From the NCBI RefSeq assembly GCF_003545875.1, contig NZ_QHCS01000006.1, positions 171,501 to 235,500 on the forward strand: a DNA stretch of 64,000 bases, given 5' to 3'. The DNA comes from Leptospira stimsonii. GTDB lineage: Bacteria > Spirochaetota > Leptospiria > Leptospirales > Leptospiraceae. The notes below the pieces were generated by a model. The model was not told the origin of the DNA and did no database searches. It saw nothing but the letters and a program-made list of their open reading frames with translations. Each line of letters opens with the position of its first letter. Positions within the stretch are counted from its first letter, which is position 1. Shown one piece after another: positions 16,875 through 26,705 of the stretch. Position numbers and translations under genes: made by a program.

Positions 16875-17822
16875 ATGAGTCGTAAGTTACTGTTTTTGAC
16901 GGTCGTATTTTTTTCGACATTGAGCGTTTCTGCTAAGTCCTATGCGATCGTAGGTCTTGGTCTACAATTGGATTTAGGTGAAATGGGAAGCACAATCACG
17001 AAGGATGGAATCGACGCGGCTACGTATTTCGGACCCGTACGATCTTCGAATCCTTGTTCCGTAGGAGTAGACCCAGGTTGTGTTCAGGATCCTTCGAAGG
17101 CCGCAGGCACGGGAACGTATCTCGGTGTGGGAGTTCGGCGCGCGGTTCCTTCTGAAAATCGGCTTATCATTTTGGAGCGCACGACGGGAGGCCTTATCAA
17201 CGCGAGAAGCACAAAAGGCGCCATGGTTGGTGGTAACTTGATGGTCGGTTACGAATCCGATTTTGCTAAGTATTTCTTTTGGAGGATCGCGGCCGAATAC
17301 ACACAAAAAATTGCCGGTGGTATTACCAAAGCTGATATGCTTGGTATCAGTTTGGTCGATATCACTTGGGGATTCAGTTCCGTTGTCATTCCCGCCACTG
17401 TCGGTTTCAAAATTAATTTTACGGAGGATACGGCTATTTACTTGGGCGCCGGGATCAATTATTTCAACGGCGGCTGGTCTTTAAATGGTACGAACAATAT
17501 CAAGGCGGGATACGATGTTCTCAGCGCGGTTGGGCTTTCCACTTTGGCAAATCTCGTGAGCGATGGTACGGATCCGGTTTCAACGCGTGAACACACACGC
17601 TTTCGTGCTTCCGGCTTTGCGCCTAACTTCTTGATCGGAACACAAGCTCGTGTTTCGGAAAAAGGTCACGTATTCATCGAAGTCGAAACGATTCTTTCCG
17701 AAGCCTATTCCGTAGGGAAATCGCAAACAGTAGGCGGTGCGGTGAATATTTCTCCGTATCCTGCATTCTCCATTGTAGTGGGCGGGCAAGTTTATCGGTT
17801 TGGTTTTAAACAAGAACTCTAA
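16875..17822 (+). CDS. ompL1: OmpL1-family outer-membrane porin
   Basis: 315 residues. A signal peptide (LLFLTVVFFSTLSVSA) is followed by KSYAIVGLGLQLDLGEMGSTITKDG, RTTGGLINARSTKGAMVGGNLMVGYESDFAKYFFWRIAAEYTQKI and a C-terminal GGQVYRFGFKQEL. Alternating amphipathic strands fit an outer-membrane beta barrel. These blocks match leptospiral OmpL1 as I remember it, but with clear differences, so it may be a diverged orthologue or a second copy; the symbol is given on family grounds. AGAGGAG lies seven bases before the start. A TetR-type operator just upstream links it to the regulator at 3770. Confidence 0.85.
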   Translation: MSRKLLFLTVVFFSTLSVSAKSYAIVGLGLQLDLGEMGSTITKDGIDAATYFGPVRSSNPCSVGVDPGCVQDPSKAAGTGTYLGVGVRRAVPSENRLIILERTTGGLINARSTKGAMVGGNLMVGYESDFAKYFFWRIAAEYTQKIAGGITKADMLGISLVDITWGFSSVVIPATVGFKINFTEDTAIYLGAGINYFNGGWSLNGTNNIKAGYDVLSAVGLSTLANLVSDGTDPVSTREHTRFRASGFAPNFLIGTQARVSEKGHVFIEVETILSEAYSVGKSQTVGGAVNISPYPAFSIVVGGQVYRFGFKQEL

Positions 17823-17834
17823 GTCGATGTTGTT

Positions 17835-19634
17835 TCATTTACGGAAGTAATCCACTTCTCGATTGAGAACCTGTGATTGCCCTGCGAGTTGTGAAGCGAG
17901 TACGTTGATATTATCCGAATTTGTAGATACGGCTTGTGTATTTTGTGAAAGACGAAGAACGGATTCCGCAAATTCGGTTAGGGTCAGAGATTGTTCCTGC
18001 GTGGAGTTCTTGATATCGGCGGCCAAACGATTGATCAAATCGAAATTTTGTTTGACCGCTTCGTTCGCCGAAAGTTGCCGCAGAGAAAGCGCGGAAATTT
18101 TTTCGACCATAGGAATCGATTGTTTGATGCTCACTTCGATTTTCGTAAACGACTCCGCGGACTCCGCCATATCGTGGGCCCCTTCTTTGACACGTGTGAT
18201 CGCGTCCTCGATCAGACTCTGAATTCTTACAGCATTGCTATTCGTATTCTCTCCCAATTTCGAAATTTCCTCCGCGACCACGCTGAATCCCTTGCCGGCT
18301 TCTCCGGATCTCGCCGCTTCGATCGAAGCGTTGATCGAAAGCAATTTGAGCTTATCTGCGATCGCAAGAATGATCGTAAGCGCTGATCCCATCTTGTCAG
18401 TACTCGTTTCAATTTTGGACATGGTTCGAACGGATCTTTCTATCGATTCTCTTCCTGTTTCGACAAAGCTGGCCATTCTACTCGCTTCCTCTTTTGCGAA
18501 TCCGGATTCTTGATGAATCGCTCCGATCGCGTTGCTGAGTTCTTGAACCGCGTCTTCCGCGATTCGAACCCGTTCTTCCTGGTTGTTCGCCTGATGGAGA
18601 ACCGATGTTCCGCTAGCGGATAATTCTTCGACCGCAGATGCCAATTCTTCAAATGAGGCCGCTTGATCTTGGGCGTGAGTTGAAAATTTTTGCGTATCGT
18701 TTGCAAGGATATCCGATCGTTCCTGCAAGGTTCTCGCTTCGGTTCGTATCGCCATTACCACTGAATTCATTTTGGAAAGGAACGCGCTCATCTTATGGCT
18801 CACTTGTCCGATCTCGTCGCTTGAGATCAAGGGCATTGAACTCTGGATATTCCCCCCTGCGATCGCACTTACGATTTCGGATATCGCATTTGAATTCTTC
18901 CTTAAGGAACTTAAGAATAATTTGGACGTTGTGAATATCATCAATGCCAAAAGGAGAAACGCCACAAGCAGAGCATACTCAATCGGATAGGCTTCCGAGT
19001 ATGAACCTCTTAATACCAATAGGAAATACGTCAGAAATATGATCGGCAAAAGGACGATCGAAGAAAGAGAACAGATAAATCTCTCGCCCAAAGTTACCTT
19101 TTTATATTCTTCCGGTGCCAGTTCGATACTTCTCATTTCTTCAGTTTGTAAGATTGAAGCGATTTCTATCTCGGAAACGAAAAAATGGGAACAAAGAACG
19201 ATCCCGATGATCATTACCCAGAGAGTCGGATATAGAACCGTTTCACTTACAGTTAAAGGTACGATCGCATTTGTCGCGAAATAGGAAATTGAGATTCCGA
19301 TCGTCCACTGAATAACCGTGATGAGCATCTCCAGACGCGGGAAATGAATGAGGGCGATTTTTTTCTTTCGATTTAGTTCTTTTTTCGATTCAAGTTTCGA
19401 GTTTTCGAAATTCGGAAGATTGAGTATCCTTTTCAGAATTTGCCAACGTATTAAAACCGAGATCAACGTGATTACGGTTGCAGTTAAAACTCCTTGTAAA
19501 AAATAAATTAGCCGATCACCCGTAAATCCGCCCGCGACTACGATAAAAACGATTCCGATCGGGACGCCTTGCAAATAGGTGATCGCTTCCAATTTTAGGG
19601 AAAGTCGAAGGAGAAATCTGGATTCGTCGGACAT
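17835..19634 (-). CDS. Methyl-accepting chemotaxis protein, integral-membrane sensor
   Basis: 599 residues from the ATG at 19634 (AGAGG six bases upstream); a longer frame extends 26 codons further without a ribosome binding site. About six membrane helices occupy residues 15-260 with little periplasmic sequence. Next comes a HAMP-like linker (IAGGNIQSSMPLISSDEIGQVSHKM), then a cytoplasmic coiled coil whose hairpin tip is LKLLSINASIEAARSGEAGKGFSVVAEEISKLGENT. It would signal to CheA/CheW. It is convergent with the porin gene, 12 bases between stops. The paralogue at 27707 has a different sensor region. Confidence 0.92.
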   Translation of the reverse strand: MSDESRFLLRLSLKLEAITYLQGVPIGIVFIVVAGGFTGDRLIYFLQGVLTATVITLISVLIRWQILKRILNLPNFENSKLESKKELNRKKKIALIHFPRLEMLITVIQWTIGISISYFATNAIVPLTVSETVLYPTLWVMIIGIVLCSHFFVSEIEIASILQTEEMRSIELAPEEYKKVTLGERFICSLSSIVLLPIIFLTYFLLVLRGSYSEAYPIEYALLVAFLLLALMIFTTSKLFLSSLRKNSNAISEIVSAIAGGNIQSSMPLISSDEIGQVSHKMSAFLSKMNSVVMAIRTEARTLQERSDILANDTQKFSTHAQDQAASFEELASAVEELSASGTSVLHQANNQEERVRIAEDAVQELSNAIGAIHQESGFAKEEASRMASFVETGRESIERSVRTMSKIETSTDKMGSALTIILAIADKLKLLSINASIEAARSGEAGKGFSVVAEEISKLGENTNSNAVRIQSLIEDAITRVKEGAHDMAESAESFTKIEVSIKQSIPMVEKISALSLRQLSANEAVKQNFDLINRLAADIKNSTQEQSLTLTEFAESVLRLSQNTQAVSTNSDNINVLASQLAGQSQVLNREVDYFRK

Positions 19635-19935
19635 GAACGACCTCTTTTGGAGCGGACTTTTTTCACAGTCTCGGATCAACCAATAAGGAAGATACATCCT
19701 TGGTTTAGTCAAAAATAAATTTCGATTCGCCTTTTAAAAAGCGAATTTATAAGTCGTAATAACTTCCTTTTTCGGTCTTTTGTCCCATAAGATAGGCGGG
19801 TGTGGGTGTCTTATTTTGAATTGTAATATTTTATTCTTTTTTTGGGTAAAAGCGGAATTTACAACGGAATTCTAATGAATAGTTAAAGAAAACTTTATAT
19901 TAAATATTTGTAATTTAACGAATTGGGATTCGATT

Positions 19936-21639
19936 TTATCGACTGAAAGTCGATCCGAAAAGAGAATTCGTCGGCCCCGAGATCGCCAAGTTTGCACTCG
20001 CGGCCAAGGACACCGCGAGTCCGCTCGCTCCCTGGCTGTAGAAAAGATAGGCTCGACCGGAACTGGCCGCATTTCCCGTAGCACCGGCGATCCAGTCCGC
20101 AAATCCGTCCGCGTTCCAATCGCCAAAGGCTCCGACTCCAAAGGAGTCTCCCGGTGATTCTCCTTGGATGACCGCAGAAGTGGTACCGGAGATCGTTGTT
20201 CCTGTCGAATGGAAGACGACTGTTTTTCCAAGTCCTGCGTTGAAGTTTGTGGCGCTTACGGCGAGATCCGAGAATCCGTCTCCGTTTATATCGCCTAACG
20301 CTAAACTGCCGCCAAAGGATTCTGCCGCTGAGCTGGCTGTAAGAGTTTGATTCGCTCCGCTCACTGATATTGCGGTGAGTCCGCTCGAGCTTCCATGAAA
20401 CGTATAGACCCTTCCGTTCGATCCGGAATAGCCTGGGGAAGCGGCGATCAAATCTTCGAATCCGTCTCCGTTTATATCGCCGGTTTCCATGGAGATTCCG
20501 AACGTATCATTCGGCGAAGCGCCGGTAAGAGTCAGCGTAGGAGCCGCAGTATTGGTCGCAGTGATTCCACTTGGTCCGCTGTGAAAGATCCAGAGTCTAC
20601 CGGAAGAAGAACTATATGTATTTCCGTTCACGATCAAGTCGGAAAATCCGTCGCCGTTCAGATCACCCAATCGAATCGCAGAACCGAAGTTCGTTCCAGG
20701 TCCGACGATCGAAGTATTGGGAGTGGGAGAAACACCGCCGGTTCCTCCGTGATAAATTTGTGCGATTCCGGATCCAACGTAACCGCTCGCCGCGATATCC
20801 GTTATCCCGTCTCCGTTCACGTCCCCTAAAGAGAGAGAATAACCGAGTGTTGTGGAAGCACCCGCGTTGAGAGCCAAATTCGCGGTTGCAAAACTGGATG
20901 CAAAAATTCCACTCGTTCCGTTGCTATAGAAGATATATACTTTTCCGTTTGCTCCTCCGTATTCGAAAGAGCCGCCCGCAACAAGATCCGCAAATCCGTC
21001 TCCGTTTACATCTCCTAGTTGAAGTGCATATCCGAAGGAAGCCGCCGCGTCTCCCGTGATGATCACGTTAGCCATCGTTGCGCTTGTGGGATTGAATCCT
21101 CCCATTCCAAGTCCGTAATAGAGATAGATGTCGCCGTTTCTTGTGGTTGAAAATAAGGAAGCGCCGATCGCGATATCGGGAAAACCGTCTCCATTGACGT
21201 CTTTGTTCTTTCCTTTCCACAAACCATAATTCAGAATCCCGGAAGGATTTCCGGAGAAATCCCTGCTTCGCACTTGGACGGAATGAAAACTCCCAGCTTT
21301 CCAAGAAGAAGGAATCGGATAACGCCATTGCACTGTTCCGGTTGCGGGTAGGAAGGGTCCGGCATCCAGGCTCACTTCGATACTAGATAAATCGTCGTTC
21401 GCCGTTCCGACTATAAAACCGGATTCTAATATTGAATTTCGAGAAGAGGAAAGATTTACGACTTTCAGAGCCGGACGATTTTGACCCGGACAAGAGCTGG
21501 AGAGGATACATTTTAGAATTTCAGTTTCCGTCCAGGCGCGCGAAAACGTAATCTCCGGATTGAAGATCGGTTTTACGCAACCCATCAACCAAAGCGAAAG
21601 GAAAACGACGGAGCCATTGAATTTTAGGATTCTTTTCAA
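19936..21639 (-). CDS. FG-GAP repeat lipoprotein (seven-bladed propeller)
   Basis: 567 residues. The N-terminus VVFLSLWLMGCVKP is a lipoprotein signal with Cys21. A short beta module (GTVQWRYPIPSSWKAGSFHSVQVRSRD) precedes seven FG-GAP repeats. Each has a calcium-type loop of the DxNxDGxxD form: DVNGDGFPD, DVNGDGFAD, DVNGDGITD, DLNGDGFSD, DINGDGFED, DINGDGFSD and DWNADGFAD. Seven repeats are what an integrin-alpha-like propeller needs. A surface or periplasmic binding role is likely. The apparent start is TTG at 21639 without a clear ribosome binding site. Confidence 0.88.
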   Translation of the reverse strand: MKRILKFNGSVVFLSLWLMGCVKPIFNPEITFSRAWTETEILKCILSSSCPGQNRPALKVVNLSSSRNSILESGFIVGTANDDLSSIEVSLDAGPFLPATGTVQWRYPIPSSWKAGSFHSVQVRSRDFSGNPSGILNYGLWKGKNKDVNGDGFPDIAIGASLFSTTRNGDIYLYYGLGMGGFNPTSATMANVIITGDAAASFGYALQLGDVNGDGFADLVAGGSFEYGGANGKVYIFYSNGTSGIFASSFATANLALNAGASTTLGYSLSLGDVNGDGITDIAASGYVGSGIAQIYHGGTGGVSPTPNTSIVGPGTNFGSAIRLGDLNGDGFSDLIVNGNTYSSSSGRLWIFHSGPSGITATNTAAPTLTLTGASPNDTFGISMETGDINGDGFEDLIAASPGYSGSNGRVYTFHGSSSGLTAISVSGANQTLTASSAAESFGGSLALGDINGDGFSDLAVSATNFNAGLGKTVVFHSTGTTISGTTSAVIQGESPGDSFGVGAFGDWNADGFADWIAGATGNAASSGRAYLFYSQGASGLAVSLAASANLAISGPTNSLFGSTFSR

Positions 21640-21846
21640 AATAATAGAATGAAAAACGAAAATAACTCCAAGGAAATTACAAAGTTTCTTCTTTTTGGAG
21701 AACTTTCCAAGTCGATTGGAAAAACATTGGGCTGGTGGGTAAAAATGAAAAGCTGATTTCTATAGGCGTTTAAAAGTTATTTCTTAACTTTTTCGCGATT
21801 CATGCAAAATAACGCATTTCGCTTAACATTTCTACTTCCGAATCAG

Positions 21847-21870
21847 AAAAAAATCCCTCAAACGAGGGAT
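21847..21870 (-). terminator. Rho-independent terminator of the YVTN gene
   Basis: Read on the minus strand, ATCCCTC-GTTT-GAGGGAT is followed directly by a run of seven T. It lies 44 bases past the stop of the YVTN lipoprotein gene at 21914. A second imperfect hairpin (about 21886-21906) lies between. Confidence 0.82.
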
Positions 21871-21913
21871 ACGCGGACAAAATCCCGCCCTCATCAAATG
21901 AGAGCGGATTCGC

Positions 21914-23071
21914 TTACGGATTTACGGCAACCCAGGAAGGTCCCGTTCCTGTTGGAAAGCTCGAGTTCGAAAGAGTTCCGTTGAGATACGCGCCCGTGGT
22001 AGCGTTGAAGAAAGTAACGGTCGCGGACGTAGAATTGGTCACATACACTAGGTTCGCGATCGGGTTGACCGCAACGCTCGAAGCTCCGGTTCCTGTTGGG
22101 AAGCTGGAGTTCGCGCTGGTTCCATTTAGAAATGCGCCATTGATCGCGTTGTGATAACTAACCGTTTGTGCCGTCTGATTTGCCGAATATAAAATATTGG
22201 AAGAAGGATTGACTGCGATGGAAACGGGACCGACTCCAACGGGAAGACTGGAATTGGTAAGCGTTCCATTGATATAAGCGCCGTTCGTCGCGTTGTAGAA
22301 AGTGACCGAGTTACCCGCATTGTTTCCCACATACAAAAGATTCGCGGAAGGATGAATCGCGATCGAAGTCGGACCGGACTGAGTTCCAAAACTCGAGGTG
22401 ACGGTTGCTGTAGAAGCAGTGTAATAGGAGACGTTGTCCAAATCAAAATTTGTAATATACATTCGATCCGTCGTTGGATCGAGCGCGATCGCCATCGGTG
22501 TGTTTCCCGCCGTCGCAACGCTGGAGTTTGCGAGGGTTCCGTTCCGATACGCTCCGGTTTTCGCGTCGAAAAAAGTCACCGTACCTGAAGTCGAGTTGGT
22601 AACATAGACGAGATTTGCGTTCGCATCCACTGCGATCGAATAGGGATCCGTTCCCGTTGCAAAGGTCGAGTTCGCGAGAGTTCCGTTGATGTATGCGCCT
22701 GTCTTTGCATCCAAGTATGTGATCGAACTTGCGGTTTGACTCGTAACGTAGAGAACGTTTACGATCGGATTGACCGCGACAAAATTAGGCCCCGCGGGAG
22801 TCGCAAAACTGGAATTAGCAAGAGTTCCATTGAGATACGCCCCCGTCTTTGCGTTAAAGTATGTGACCGTGTTTGCGTTGAAGTTGGTGACATACAGAAT
22901 ATTGGGAGTCTCATGTGGAATTCCGCTCTGCATTAAAAGAAGAAGAGCCAAGGGTGTTAAATTCGGATCGGCCTCTTTTTCATTCGAAGCAAAAATGGTT
23001 AAGGCGGGCCAAATCGTACAGGATACGAGATAAAAAGGAAGTATGCAAAAAAGGAATAGTCTATGGTTCAT
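21914..23071 (-). CDS. YVTN beta-propeller lipoprotein (seven repeats)
   Basis: 385 residues. The N-terminus LFLFCILPFYLVSCTIW is a lipoprotein signal. From about residue 57 to the end there are exactly seven repeats of 42-49 residues, each of the form xLYVTNxxxxTVTYFNAKTGAY followed by xNGTLANSSF and xAVNP. The fourth repeat is shorter, lacking the GAYxNGTLANS part. The protein ends at the final VAVNP, so nothing follows the seventh blade. It is a probable cell-surface or periplasmic propeller. At DNA level the repeats make this gene internally repetitive and prone to unequal recombination. It lies next to the FG-GAP gene on the same strand. Confidence 0.88.
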   Translation of the reverse strand: MNHRLFLFCILPFYLVSCTIWPALTIFASNEKEADPNLTPLALLLLMQSGIPHETPNILYVTNFNANTVTYFNAKTGAYLNGTLANSSFATPAGPNFVAVNPIVNVLYVTSQTASSITYLDAKTGAYINGTLANSTFATGTDPYSIAVDANANLVYVTNSTSGTVTFFDAKTGAYRNGTLANSSVATAGNTPMAIALDPTTDRMYITNFDLDNVSYYTASTATVTSSFGTQSGPTSIAIHPSANLLYVGNNAGNSVTFYNATNGAYINGTLTNSSLPVGVGPVSIAVNPSSNILYSANQTAQTVSYHNAINGAFLNGTSANSSFPTGTGASSVAVNPIANLVYVTNSTSATVTFFNATTGAYLNGTLSNSSFPTGTGPSWVAVNP

Positions 23072-23241
23072 TCTTTCGGTTCGAGTGGTCTTCTTAGCGT
23101 TTCCGCCGAATTTCCAAACTACTCTCCTGAACTAGAACAAGGCAACAAGCCTATCTCACCGTCCTTTTTTTCAAAAAGAATCAACGATAAATAAGAGGGA
23201 ATAAGCTACGAAGGATTATAAGAATATTAGAAAATATAGCA

Positions 23242-24657
23242 ATGATCGTCTTGTATTTCAGAACGTTCCTAAGTCATTTTGGATTGTCCGATCCGAGACC
23301 CGGCAATAAGATAGAATCGGACCTCGAGATGGAGCGCAATTTAGTAATTCTATTCATTCCTTTTTTATTTTTGTTCATTGCGATCGAGATGGGATTTTCC
23401 AGCTTGAGAAATCGAAAACTCTATCGATTGGGCGATTCGCTTAACAATTTTGCCACCGGAATTTTAAACCAGATTTTTATTATCGTATTTCATTCGATCA
23501 CGATTTGGGGTTATCTTTGGATCTATTCTTGCTGGAGAATTTTCGATCTTCCAGCCTGGCCTGGCCAAACGGTTCCGTGGATCTCGATGTGGGATTTTTT
23601 CGGAATTCCGGAGGCCTATTTGTCTTTAGGAATCGTAGCCTTAACCTGGGTCGCGTGTTTGTTTTTTTATGAACTTGCGTACTATTGGAATCATCGATTC
23701 AGTCACGAGATGAATTTTCTTTGGGCGGGACATATAGTACATCATCAAAGTGAAGAATACAACCTGGGTGTCGCGTTTCGTCAGGCGAGTTTCCGAGGAC
23801 TCTTTACTTGGGTGTTTTATCTTCCGCTCGCCTTCATCGGTTTCCCGCCGATCGTGATGGGTTTGGTTGCACAGCTCAGTCTCATTTATCAATTTCTGAT
23901 TCACGTGCGATGGATACAAAGATTGCCGCGATGGTTCGAAGCTTTTTTCAACGCTCCTTCTCATCATCGAGTTCATCACGGGATCAACCCGCAATACATC
24001 AACAAGAATTACGGGGGTATGTTTATCTTCTTTGACAAATGGTTTCGAACATTCCAACCGGAAACGGAGGAAGCGGTCTTCGGAATCACGACACAACTCA
24101 AAAGTTTTAATCCGCTTTGGGCCAATTTTCATTATTGGGTGGAAATGTTCGAGCTCGGAAAAAATTCCAGAGGCTGGAAGGATCGGATAAGAATTCTTTT
24201 TGCGAACCCGGGATGGAAGCCGAAAACCTTTGTTGGGCCTGAACAAAGAAGGATCAACCATTTTGGAACATTAAAAAAATATGATGTAATTTTGCCGAAG
24301 GGATTGAGGATCTATTCCATTCTTTGGTCCTGTATTACGCTGTTCGGATCATATTTAGCGCTACTTTTCTCTTCCGAAATACCTACTTCGATTTTACATG
24401 CGATTTTTTTTATGAGCATTCTTTCCTTCGCTTGTATCGGAGGAATTTGCGATCTCAGAAGATGGGTTCTATACGCGGAGCCGATTCGATTGCTGTATCT
24501 CTTTTATCTAACCGTTACTCTCTTCGGCGATTCTAAGACTGCGTATTTGATTTCAGGTTTTTTTCTGCTTTCATGGGTTTGGCTGTTGAAAAACCGAGAA
24601 TCTTTCGGAATGGACAAAGGACAAGGGATCGGGAACGAATTATTGGAAGAAAATTGA
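23242..24657 (+). CDS. Sterol desaturase/fatty acid hydroxylase family membrane protein
   Basis: 471 residues (or 442 if the ATG at 23329 is used). The family's di-iron histidine clusters are present: HRFSH (about 153-157), HIVHHQ (about 166-171) and HRVHHG (about 240-245). They are embedded among multiple membrane helices. The enzyme would hydroxylate or desaturate a lipid chain at the membrane. The C-terminal 130 residues add further helices. Neither start has a strong ribosome binding site. It is convergent with the next gene, with stops two bases apart. Confidence 0.88.
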   Translation: MIVLYFRTFLSHFGLSDPRPGNKIESDLEMERNLVILFIPFLFLFIAIEMGFSSLRNRKLYRLGDSLNNFATGILNQIFIIVFHSITIWGYLWIYSCWRIFDLPAWPGQTVPWISMWDFFGIPEAYLSLGIVALTWVACLFFYELAYYWNHRFSHEMNFLWAGHIVHHQSEEYNLGVAFRQASFRGLFTWVFYLPLAFIGFPPIVMGLVAQLSLIYQFLIHVRWIQRLPRWFEAFFNAPSHHRVHHGINPQYINKNYGGMFIFFDKWFRTFQPETEEAVFGITTQLKSFNPLWANFHYWVEMFELGKNSRGWKDRIRILFANPGWKPKTFVGPEQRRINHFGTLKKYDVILPKGLRIYSILWSCITLFGSYLALLFSSEIPTSILHAIFFMSILSFACIGGICDLRRWVLYAEPIRLLYLFYLTVTLFGDSKTAYLISGFFLLSWVWLLKNRESFGMDKGQGIGNELLEEN

Positions 24658-24659
24658 TT

Positions 24660-25076
24660 CTATTTTTTAAACTCTACTTGAATCGTATTTTGCGATTTTT
24701 CCTGAGGAATTCCAAAACTCCCCTTGTAAAGCCCGTCCTTACGCATAAAGGAAATGGAATGTTCTTTCTCTTCTTCTATCAATTCTATGGAATAGAATTT
24801 TATACCATTTCTTTCTGTCTCGATTAAAGGATTTCCGTCAATTTTCGGGAAATCTACGAGAAGAGGGGATTTCCCGAAACCTCTGTTTTCTTGACCGTTT
24901 AGAATTTCGCTGATCTCACGATAGAATGAGAATTGCAACCGTATCGTTTTATTCTCTCTTTGAATCCGTATATCCGCAAAGATATGGTTTCTTTCCGGAT
25001 CGACTCTCTGTCGATCCAGACAAAAGAGATGAGGTAAGATCAAAGAGGCAAAACAAATCCATCTTAAAATTATCAT
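24660..25076 (-). CDS. Hypothetical exported protein, possible lipoprotein
   Basis: 138 residues. A hydrophobic N-terminus (ILRWICFASLILPHLFC) ends at a cysteine, so it could be a lipoprotein. The remainder is beta-rich (NHIFADIRIQRENKTIRLQFSFY). I do not recognise the family. It is followed closely, convergently, by the desaturase-like gene. Confidence 0.65.
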   Translation of the reverse strand: MIILRWICFASLILPHLFCLDRQRVDPERNHIFADIRIQRENKTIRLQFSFYREISEILNGQENRGFGKSPLLVDFPKIDGNPLIETERNGIKFYSIELIEEEKEHSISFMRKDGLYKGSFGIPQEKSQNTIQVEFKK

Positions 25077-25143
25077 TTCACTAACGGATATTCTTTAAAT
25101 ACAAAGGAAACCGGAATTCCGATAGAGTTTGTTCGAGAGTTTT

Positions 25144-26106
25144 TCAACGGATAAATTCCTTCACGACTTTGATCGTTTCTTGAGGATTTTCTTCTTGGGG
25201 AGTATGTCCGAGGTCTTCAAAAAAAACCAAACGACTTCCTGCGATGTCCTTATGAAACTTTTCCGCGTTGATCGGCGGTTGAAGACGATCTTTTTTTCCC
25301 CAGAGAATCAGCGTTGGGATTCGCACCTCTGGAATACGTTTTTCTAATATTCCGGATTCTGAAACCAACGTTCTTTGAAATTGTCCGAGAGCCTTTCTGT
25401 TCCCTTCTCTCAAAGCAAGTTCGAAAAAACGATCCACCTTTTCTTCGGTGACTTTCGAAGGATTTCCGTAGGTGTTTTTTACGCTCGACTCGACCAACTT
25501 CCTAGGCAATATCTTATTGAGAAGATTGTTTAAGACTGGAATTCTCGCGATTCGAAAGGCGATCGGAACCGAAAGTGATTCCAGTCTATATCCGCCCGCG
25601 TCCAAAAGGACTAATTTTTGATATCGACTGGGTTGTTCCAACGCAGTACGCCAAGCGATATTGCCTCCGAAAGAACTTCCGATGAGAATGGCGCGTTTTA
25701 CTTTAAGACGATCTAATATAGAGATAACGAATTCGATGTATCGTTGCATCGAATAATCTTGGTTCAAGGCGGGTCCCGTTAAACCGAAGCCCGGTAAGTC
25801 AAAACGAATCACTCGTCTTGTGGTTTTGAGTTCCTCGGACCAACCGTCCCAGGTGTGAAGAGAGGAGGCTCCTCCGTGGATCAGCACGAGTGGAATCGGA
25901 TCTTCTTTCGGTCCTTCGTCCCTAAGGTGGACCCTAAGGCCGTTTAACTCGATAAAGGTGGATGGTTTTTGGGCCCATCGAGCTTGTAATTCCTGGACCG
26001 TCCTATCCGATTCCCAAGTAAATACAATGAGAAGAAGAATTGCGGACAATAAAGACGCAATGATTCCCAGTGTGATTTTTTTGATCAGTTTCAATTTCCT
26101 ACCCAT
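25144..26106 (-). CDS. Alpha/beta hydrolase with an N-terminal membrane anchor
   Basis: 320 residues from the ATG at 26106, preceded by AAGGGA; the frame extends 7 codons further to a TTG. An N-terminal helix (LGIIASLLSAILLLIVFTW) anchors it. Then come LIHGGASSLHTWDGW (oxyanion), FDLPGFGLTGP, the nucleophile elbow GSSFGG, LLDAGGYRL, the acid segment LWGKKDRLQP and the His in EDLGHTPQEE. It looks like a complete active hydrolase of the epoxide hydrolase/haloperoxidase type. The substrate is unknown. Confidence 0.9.
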   Translation of the reverse strand: MGRKLKLIKKITLGIIASLLSAILLLIVFTWESDRTVQELQARWAQKPSTFIELNGLRVHLRDEGPKEDPIPLVLIHGGASSLHTWDGWSEELKTTRRVIRFDLPGFGLTGPALNQDYSMQRYIEFVISILDRLKVKRAILIGSSFGGNIAWRTALEQPSRYQKLVLLDAGGYRLESLSVPIAFRIARIPVLNNLLNKILPRKLVESSVKNTYGNPSKVTEEKVDRFFELALREGNRKALGQFQRTLVSESGILEKRIPEVRIPTLILWGKKDRLQPPINAEKFHKDIAGSRLVFFEDLGHTPQEENPQETIKVVKEFIR

Positions 26107-26299
26107 ACTCGTTCCCTTCGGATTCAATGTTATTCTGAATTGTTAAACGAATCAGTCGAAAAGTTCTCGCAAGGACGAAGACGACGGATCGGTTTTTCTT
26201 ATTGAAATACATTATGAAATAAAAATATAGAATTTTAATGCGACTCTTCGTTTCGTATCTCGATCGCCAACCGAAAAATTTCAGTCTCGAATTTTCCTT

Positions 26300-26620
26300 T
26301 CAGTCCGGTATTTCCGCAATTTTGTTCACGTCTTCACCGCAGACCAATACGAATTCACTTTGCGAACCTTTGAGTCTGCTTTCCAGATAAGGTTTGTATT
26401 CTTCCGATTCGTAGAATTTCTGCGCGGCGTCTTTCGATGGCCATTCAATGATAAGAAAAAGTTGCGGGAGTTTTCTTTCACCTTCCATCTTTTCTACGTT
26501 ACCCGTTCGAGCCAGGTATTTGCCTCCGAAATTTTCCACCATCTTGGTGACGTTACGGACATAGGCGGGAATCCACCGAACGCTTGTTATATTGATTTCA
26601 GCGACTGAATAGTATTTCAT
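26300..26620 (-). CDS. DUF1330 family protein
   Basis: 106 residues. The fold of the family is visible: YYSVAEINITSVRWIPAYVRNVTKMVENFGGKYLARTG, then LFLIIEWPSKDAAQKFYESEEYKPYLESR. These are small dimeric ferredoxin-like alpha/beta barrel proteins without an assigned activity. It is monocistronic. Confidence 0.85.
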   Translation of the reverse strand: MKYYSVAEINITSVRWIPAYVRNVTKMVENFGGKYLARTGNVEKMEGERKLPQLFLIIEWPSKDAAQKFYESEEYKPYLESRLKGSQSEFVLVCGEDVNKIAEIPD

Positions 26621-26705
26621 GATAGTAGATCCGTTTTAGATTGGAAAACACTTTTTCCGATTCTTACAAAAGTCAAGATATTCACAGGAAAAATACAAAC
26701 CTTTC

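Noticed and set aside
21914..23071. Tandem repeats of about 150 bases, possible repeat array
   Set aside because: They are in-frame YVTN repeats of one coding gene, not a CRISPR or satellite array.
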